From CAYVAP01 sp964343195 (GTDB lineage: Bacteria > Bacteroidota > Bacteroidia > J057): DNA of 8,605 nt. Of this stretch, positions 5,311-8,605 are shown one piece after another. The stretch lies in the NCBI GenBank assembly GCA_964343195.1, contig CAYFIR010000189.1, positions 1 through 8,605 on the forward strand. Reading direction: 5' to 3'. Every line of letters begins with the position of its first letter. Position 1 is the first letter of the stretch. The notes below the pieces were generated by a model, which was not told the DNA's origin, did no database searches, and was given only the letters and a program-made list of their open reading frames with translations. The position numbers were made by a program, and so were the translations under genes.

Positions 5311-7284
5311 ATGAAATACGCAACGCATTGGATTGGAACCGTCTTGCTCTGGCTTACCGCACTGACGGGTACTGCACAGCCTATCGTGCAGCCCTATCGT
5401 GCGGGTATGCCGTTGACCGAATTCCGGGATGCGTGCTATTACCTGTCTGATTCAACTTTCTGGCAGGGGAATTCTCCTCCGGTAAATGCTGACTTCATCC
5501 ATTCCCATGACCTGGACTTTGACCAGTTGGGTGCACAATACTGGATGCGGTTCACCATTGAAAACCAGGAATCCACCCCGGTTGAGATTCAGATATTCGT
5601 TGGGTTAAGTGAAATATTGGACTTCTATGTTCCGCAGGGAGACGGGCACCAACGCCATGTAATCGGCACCTTTGAGAGGCGGGACCAGGTCAGCGACATC
5701 ACTGGCCCCGGCAAGACATTTCTGGCTCAGGCTGTGGTTGAACTAGCCCCGGGGCAGAGAGCCACTTATTACGCGAGGTTTCACCACCTCTCTTCTGGTG
5801 CCCAGGCGCAGCGCGATGCTGAACTGGCTCCCAGGATCATGGATGCTGATGTCTGGTATGAAAAAGTCACCACCTCCAACTATGTTTGGTCCGTGATTTT
5901 TGGGTGTTTCATCATCCTGATTCTGTACCACCTGGTTTATTATGTTTTCACTCGTGAAGAAGCCTATCTCTATTACTGTCTCTTTGTTTTTTCGGTAGGC
6001 TTTCCTTTTCTCACACTGATCCGGGACCTGGTGACTCTACCCGGGTATAATGCCCTGCTTTTTTTCTCTGTATCCGGATTGTTTGCGGTATTTTATTTCC
6101 AGTTTACCCGGAAGTTGCTCAGGCTTCAAACGCTTCTGCCTCGGTGGGACAAGCGTCTATGGCGCTATGCCCTGATCAAAACAGGCCTGATCGTGGCCTA
6201 TTGCATCATCTACTTTTTTACGACCAATATCTTTGTAATTCTCGCGGTATATATCCCTGCGATACTCGTAGAACTGGTGCTTATGATCTGGCTGGCTGTG
6301 GCCCTGATCAAGACCCGTGACAAGATCTCCCTAAGCTACGTCATCGGTTCCTCTCTTGCCTGGCTGGGCATGTTTTTGACCATCATAAATTCTGACCCAT
6401 CCACCAGTTTTACCCCTCAGATTACCCCGTTCAAATTTTCTACCCCTGCCTATGGATTTCTGCTGGAGTCCCTCTTCCTCGGCATGGTACTGGCCTACCG
6501 CTCCCGGCTCAATGAAGTCGAGAAAAACGAGGCCCAATCCGCTCTGATTCAGCAGCTTCAGGAAAACAAGGCTTTGCAGGAAAAAGTTAATGAAGAACTG
6601 GAAGCCAAGGTTGTCGAGCGAACCAAAACCATCGAGGAGGAACGGGAGAAGTCGGAAAATCTCCTGCTCAACGTGTTGCCAGCCGCAGTCGTCAAAGAGA
6701 TGAAAGAAACCGGAGGATCGGCTCCCCGCCGCTTTGACAACGTCTCGGTGCTGTATTGCGACTTTGAGGGATTCACCCGCATTGCAGAAGGCCTGAGCCC
6801 TGAGCATCTCGTAGAGCGACTCGACTACTTCTTCAAGCATTTTGACGCGATTTGTGAGCGTAACCAACTGGAGAAAATCAAGACCATAGGAGACGCCTAT
6901 ATGGCCGTATCCGGGATTCCGGACTTTGATGAACATCACGCCGTCCACGCGGTACAGGCCGCCCTGGAATTTCAGGAATTCCTGAAAGAGTTCAATGGCA
7001 GGCTGGCACAGCATGAGGATCATTGGCACCTGCGCATAGGCATCCAAACGGGGCCGGTCGTAGCCGGAGTGATCGGTGACTACAAGTTCACCTACGATGT
7101 CTGGGGCGACACGGTCAATACCGCTTCCCGCCTGGAAACAAACTCTGAAGGAGGTCGCATAAATATTTCTGCTGATGTCTTTGAACTGGTTAAACACAAA
7201 TATCAATGCACCCCACGCGGAAGCATCGATGTCAAGAACAAAGGCATGATGGAGATGTACTATGTGGAAGGAACTGCCTCATAG
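5311..7284 (+). CDS. Class III adenylate cyclase with 7TMR-DISM sensor, 657 aa
   Basis: Predicted membrane receptor that makes cAMP from ATP. In order it has a signal peptide (about 1-22), an extracytoplasmic domain of the 7TMR-DISMED2 type (about 25-185), and seven helices of the 7TMR-DISM type (near 192-213, 218-237, 246-264, 285-303, 307-332, 340-360 and 379-397). A coiled coil (about 400-450), the linker NLLLNVLPAAVVKEM (450-464) and the cyclase domain (about 475-655) follow. Catalytic residues are complete: metal-binding D484 (in CDFEGFT) and D528 (in IGDAYM), and transition-state N603 and R607 (in VNTASR). Adenine-selecting K524 (KIKTIGD) and D596 (YDVWGD) favour ATP over GTP. DISMED2 domains are thought to bind carbohydrate-like ligands; the ligand here is unknown. 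The gene starts on the base after the DUF5995 stop codon, so the two are almost certainly co-transcribed and probably translationally coupled. No effector such as a CRP-like regulator is in view. Confidence 0.92.
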   Translation: MKYATHWIGTVLLWLTALTGTAQPIVQPYRAGMPLTEFRDACYYLSDSTFWQGNSPPVNADFIHSHDLDFDQLGAQYWMRFTIENQESTPVEIQIFVGLSEILDFYVPQGDGHQRHVIGTFERRDQVSDITGPGKTFLAQAVVELAPGQRATYYARFHHLSSGAQAQRDAELAPRIMDADVWYEKVTTSNYVWSVIFGCFIILILYHLVYYVFTREEAYLYYCLFVFSVGFPFLTLIRDLVTLPGYNALLFFSVSGLFAVFYFQFTRKLLRLQTLLPRWDKRLWRYALIKTGLIVAYCIIYFFTTNIFVILAVYIPAILVELVLMIWLAVALIKTRDKISLSYVIGSSLAWLGMFLTIINSDPSTSFTPQITPFKFSTPAYGFLLESLFLGMVLAYRSRLNEVEKNEAQSALIQQLQENKALQEKVNEELEAKVVERTKTIEEEREKSENLLLNVLPAAVVKEMKETGGSAPRRFDNVSVLYCDFEGFTRIAEGLSPEHLVERLDYFFKHFDAICERNQLEKIKTIGDAYMAVSGIPDFDEHHAVHAVQAALEFQEFLKEFNGRLAQHEDHWHLRIGIQTGPVVAGVIGDYKFTYDVWGDTVNTASRLETNSEGGRINISADVFELVKHKYQCTPRGSIDVKNKGMMEMYYVEGTAS

Positions 7285-7472
7285 CCTGCCATTCGGATTT
7301 TACAGCAGGGATCTTCTGGGTAACGATCACTTCAAGCTATCCTGGATAGATCAGGCACGAATGCGTGCTGCCTACTTTTTGCTGGTTCGAGCGAATAATT
7401 GACCTCTGAGATGGGTATATTGCCTTTGGGAATTGGGTACTCAGGTACCATCTACCTCCAAGCGACATACCC

Positions 7473-8348
7473 ATGAAATGGCTTCTCCCCTTTTTACTGA
7501 TTGCACTCTTCCATCAGGCAGAATCACTTTCCCAGGATTTGCTAATCCTGAATGAGCGTGACTCCATCCCCTGCAGGATAACCCGCCTTGATGCCGACAG
7601 TGCCATTCACTATAAGTCCATTGTTATCAGTGACCCATTTGTCGGATACCTGGAACGAAGCAGCTATACCCAGATCGTACCAGCCTTCTACACCAACCGA
7701 AAGCGGGCAAATAATCCTAATAATGGGCTTGGCTTTTTGGACCTGGGGGTGAACTATATTGCTGTTCCTTTCAATCCCATTATCGATCTGATAGTTGAGG
7801 ATTCGAGCCTGTTAAACGGCCTTTCGGGCAAGTATTCATTCTCGGCCTCTTTCCTCAAATTCTTCCATACAAGAGATCCTTTTCGTCCCGACTATGATCA
7901 ACCCAGTCATCTGGGGGTGGGATTACATTTCTCGTCATTCACACAATCTGCACAAAGCACTGATTTTCAGCCTATTGACAGCATAACCAATCATCTCACA
8001 AGGCAAACGGTGATGGCCTCGCTTCTCATTTCCTACTACACACAGTATAGATTTACCACCTATTTTGTCCTTCAGCCAGGAATCATGATAGACCGATATT
8101 CAGGCTATTATGGGAGTCCCATACAATCCAGAGCAATGCCCTTCTACCTGGGCATGAGCATCCATCAAAAACTGTTTGACATCGCGGAAAGGGTATCCCT
8201 GTTTTGTTCGGTCAACCCATTCCTGTTAGTGGTGGACTCAGGCAAAATTGATTATGGTCTCACCAACTATAACACCACGGCGCTGTATGACCGACCTCAT
8301 TTAGGGTATGGGATTTCTGCAGGACTTAGCCTCAGGTATTTCTACTAA
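7473..8348 (+). CDS. Secreted hypothetical protein, probable outer-membrane beta-barrel, 291 aa
   Basis: I do not recognise a named family. The N-terminus is a clear signal peptide (MKWLLPFLLIALFHQAESLS, 1-20), so the protein leaves the cytoplasm. Residues 21-70 form a small module with DLLILNERDSIPCRI (22-36, including C34). Bacteroidota exported proteins often begin with a similar 'N-G-D-S-I-x-C-K/R-I' segment. From about 85 the sequence alternates polar and hydrophobic residues rich in aromatics and glycine, and it ends in GLSLRYFY, an aromatic terminus of the kind that directs barrel insertion. A barrel of roughly eight to ten strands is plausible. The gene stands alone, 188 bases after the adenylate cyclase, with no clear promoter or ribosome-binding site (TATATTG at about 7418 is a poor -7 match). 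Membership of the upstream operon is uncertain. Confidence 0.75.
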   Translation: MKWLLPFLLIALFHQAESLSQDLLILNERDSIPCRITRLDADSAIHYKSIVISDPFVGYLERSSYTQIVPAFYTNRKRANNPNNGLGFLDLGVNYIAVPFNPIIDLIVEDSSLLNGLSGKYSFSASFLKFFHTRDPFRPDYDQPSHLGVGLHFSSFTQSAQSTDFQPIDSITNHLTRQTVMASLLISYYTQYRFTTYFVLQPGIMIDRYSGYYGSPIQSRAMPFYLGMSIHQKLFDIAERVSLFCSVNPFLLVVDSGKIDYGLTNYNTTALYDRPHLGYGISAGLSLRYFY

Positions 8349-8427
8349 TGCTTCGCATTCGAAATTCGTAATCAACGTCAGTTTCGGGTTTCATTTCTCA
8401 TAAGCGATTGGTTACCAGCGTAGTGCC

Positions 8428-8460
8428 GCCTCTCCGTTTCGCGGGATCGCGGATCAGCGG
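8428..8460. repeat. Partial unit of the 97-base repeat
   Basis: Bases 8428-8460 match 8525-8557 at 31 of 33 positions, an offset of exactly 97 bases. This gives the repeat unit a tandem period of 97. Similarity fades upstream of 8428, where the unit is truncated and passes into unremarkable intergenic sequence after the hypothetical gene. No gene is seen here. Confidence 0.75.
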
Positions 8461-8557
8461 AACTTACTTCTTTTTTAGCTCCGCAAATGGATTTTTAATA
8501 TACTTCCTCTGCAAGTGTTATCTCGCCTCCCCGTTTCACGGGATCGCGGATCAGCGG
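8454..8557. repeat. Intergenic repeat, right copy, inverted relative to the left end
   Basis: This is the inverted partner of bases 1-104, with 98 of 104 positions matching and 8503-8557 exactly complementary to 1-55. It contains the same hairpin (CCCGT, TTC, ACGGG at 8530-8542) and the doubled GATC word (GATCGCGGATC, 8542-8552). It overlaps the partial unit at its left edge, so the right end holds about one and a third units in tandem. There is no coding potential. Confidence 0.85.
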
Positions 8558-8559
8558 GA

Positions 8560-8585
8560 CCTACCTTTTTTCAAAAAAAGGTAGG
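8560..8585. repeat. Perfect hairpin with 12-base arms
   Basis: CCTACCTTTTTT at 8560-8571 and AAAAAAGGTAGG at 8574-8585 are exact reverse complements separated by two bases. The first arm belongs to the repeat family: the left-end copy carries the same arm in reverse orientation at 85-96, but there it runs on into the repeat body instead of a second arm. The right end therefore looks like a head-to-head junction of two units. No T-run follows on the plus strand, so it is not a textbook terminator, although the A/T stem could end transcription from either side. Confidence 0.6.
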
Positions 8586-8605
8586 CCAAAAAACTTCGGC
8601 ATTTC

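Noticed and set aside
6331..7206. Minus-strand open frame of 291 residues
   Set aside because: It is antisense to the adenylate cyclase catalytic domain, where all catalytic residues are intact. Its length reflects codon use on the coding strand.
5311..7284. Guanylate cyclase
   Set aside because: The base-selecting positions are K524 and D596, the adenylate pattern, rather than the Glu/Cys pair typical of guanylate cyclases.
7285..7309. Rho-independent terminator after the adenylate cyclase
   Set aside because: CCTGC and GCAGG could pair (7285-7289 with 7305-7309), but the stem is only five bases, the loop is long and no T-run follows.
8428..8557. CRISPR array
   Set aside because: The repeated sequence is about 97 bases in near-continuous tandem, with no unique spacers of regular size and no cas gene.
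1..8557. Composite transposon or insertion sequence ends
   Set aside because: There is no transposase or integrase gene between the inverted copies, and the right copy is part of a tandem array rather than a clean terminal repeat with target duplication.

Overview
The window looks like Bacteroidota DNA, possibly a Saprospiria/Lewinella-type lineage. The start codons lack clear Shine-Dalgarno sequences. There is an FkbM methyltransferase, a cyclase with a 7TMR-DISM sensor, and a secreted protein with an N-terminal module and barrel-like strands typical of this phylum. Two dispersed-repeat styles often seen in such genomes are also present (an 'AACCACGAAG / CAAAGTACACGAAG' type and a 'TGATCAATG / CCATGG' type). 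Taxonomy is inferred from style, not from a marker gene.

Layout. Positions 1-104 hold a copy of an intergenic repeat whose inverted partner lies at 8454-8557 (98 of 104 bases match), so all the genes sit between two oppositely oriented copies. On the minus strand are a GT4-type glycosyltransferase (153-1205) and an FkbM-type methyltransferase (1481-2302, possibly starting at 2428), separated by a degenerate inverted repeat. This pair fits glycan assembly and O-methylation. An AT-rich divergent region (2303-2568) separates it from a plus-strand cluster.

The plus-strand cluster is the main interest. It holds an MpaB/Lcp-family (DUF2236) haem oxygenase (2569-3705), a seven-helix membrane protein that reads as a Pyr4/PaxB-like terpene cyclase with both expected acidic residues (3834-4571), a DUF5995 protein whose start overlaps the cyclase gene by 29 bases (4543-5310), and an adenylate cyclase with a DISM extracellular and 7TM sensor that starts on the base after the DUF5995 stop codon (5311-7284). 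The oxygenase and cyclase families both have characterised members that act on isoprenoid chains, so I infer an isoprenoid or terpenoid-lipid modification cassette physically coupled to a cAMP-producing sensor. No prenyltransferase or isoprenoid-chain synthase is visible, so the substrate is unknown.

The last gene (7473-8348) encodes a secreted, probably outer-membrane, protein of unknown function; I found no convincing terminator or promoter in the 188 bases before it (7285-7472). The right end (8428-8585) holds a partial and a complete copy of the 97-base repeat and a perfect 12-base-arm hairpin. The odd window length and shared repeat ends suggest that this may be a whole assembly contig bounded by repeats. 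I saw no tRNA, rRNA, CRISPR array, transposase or phage gene.
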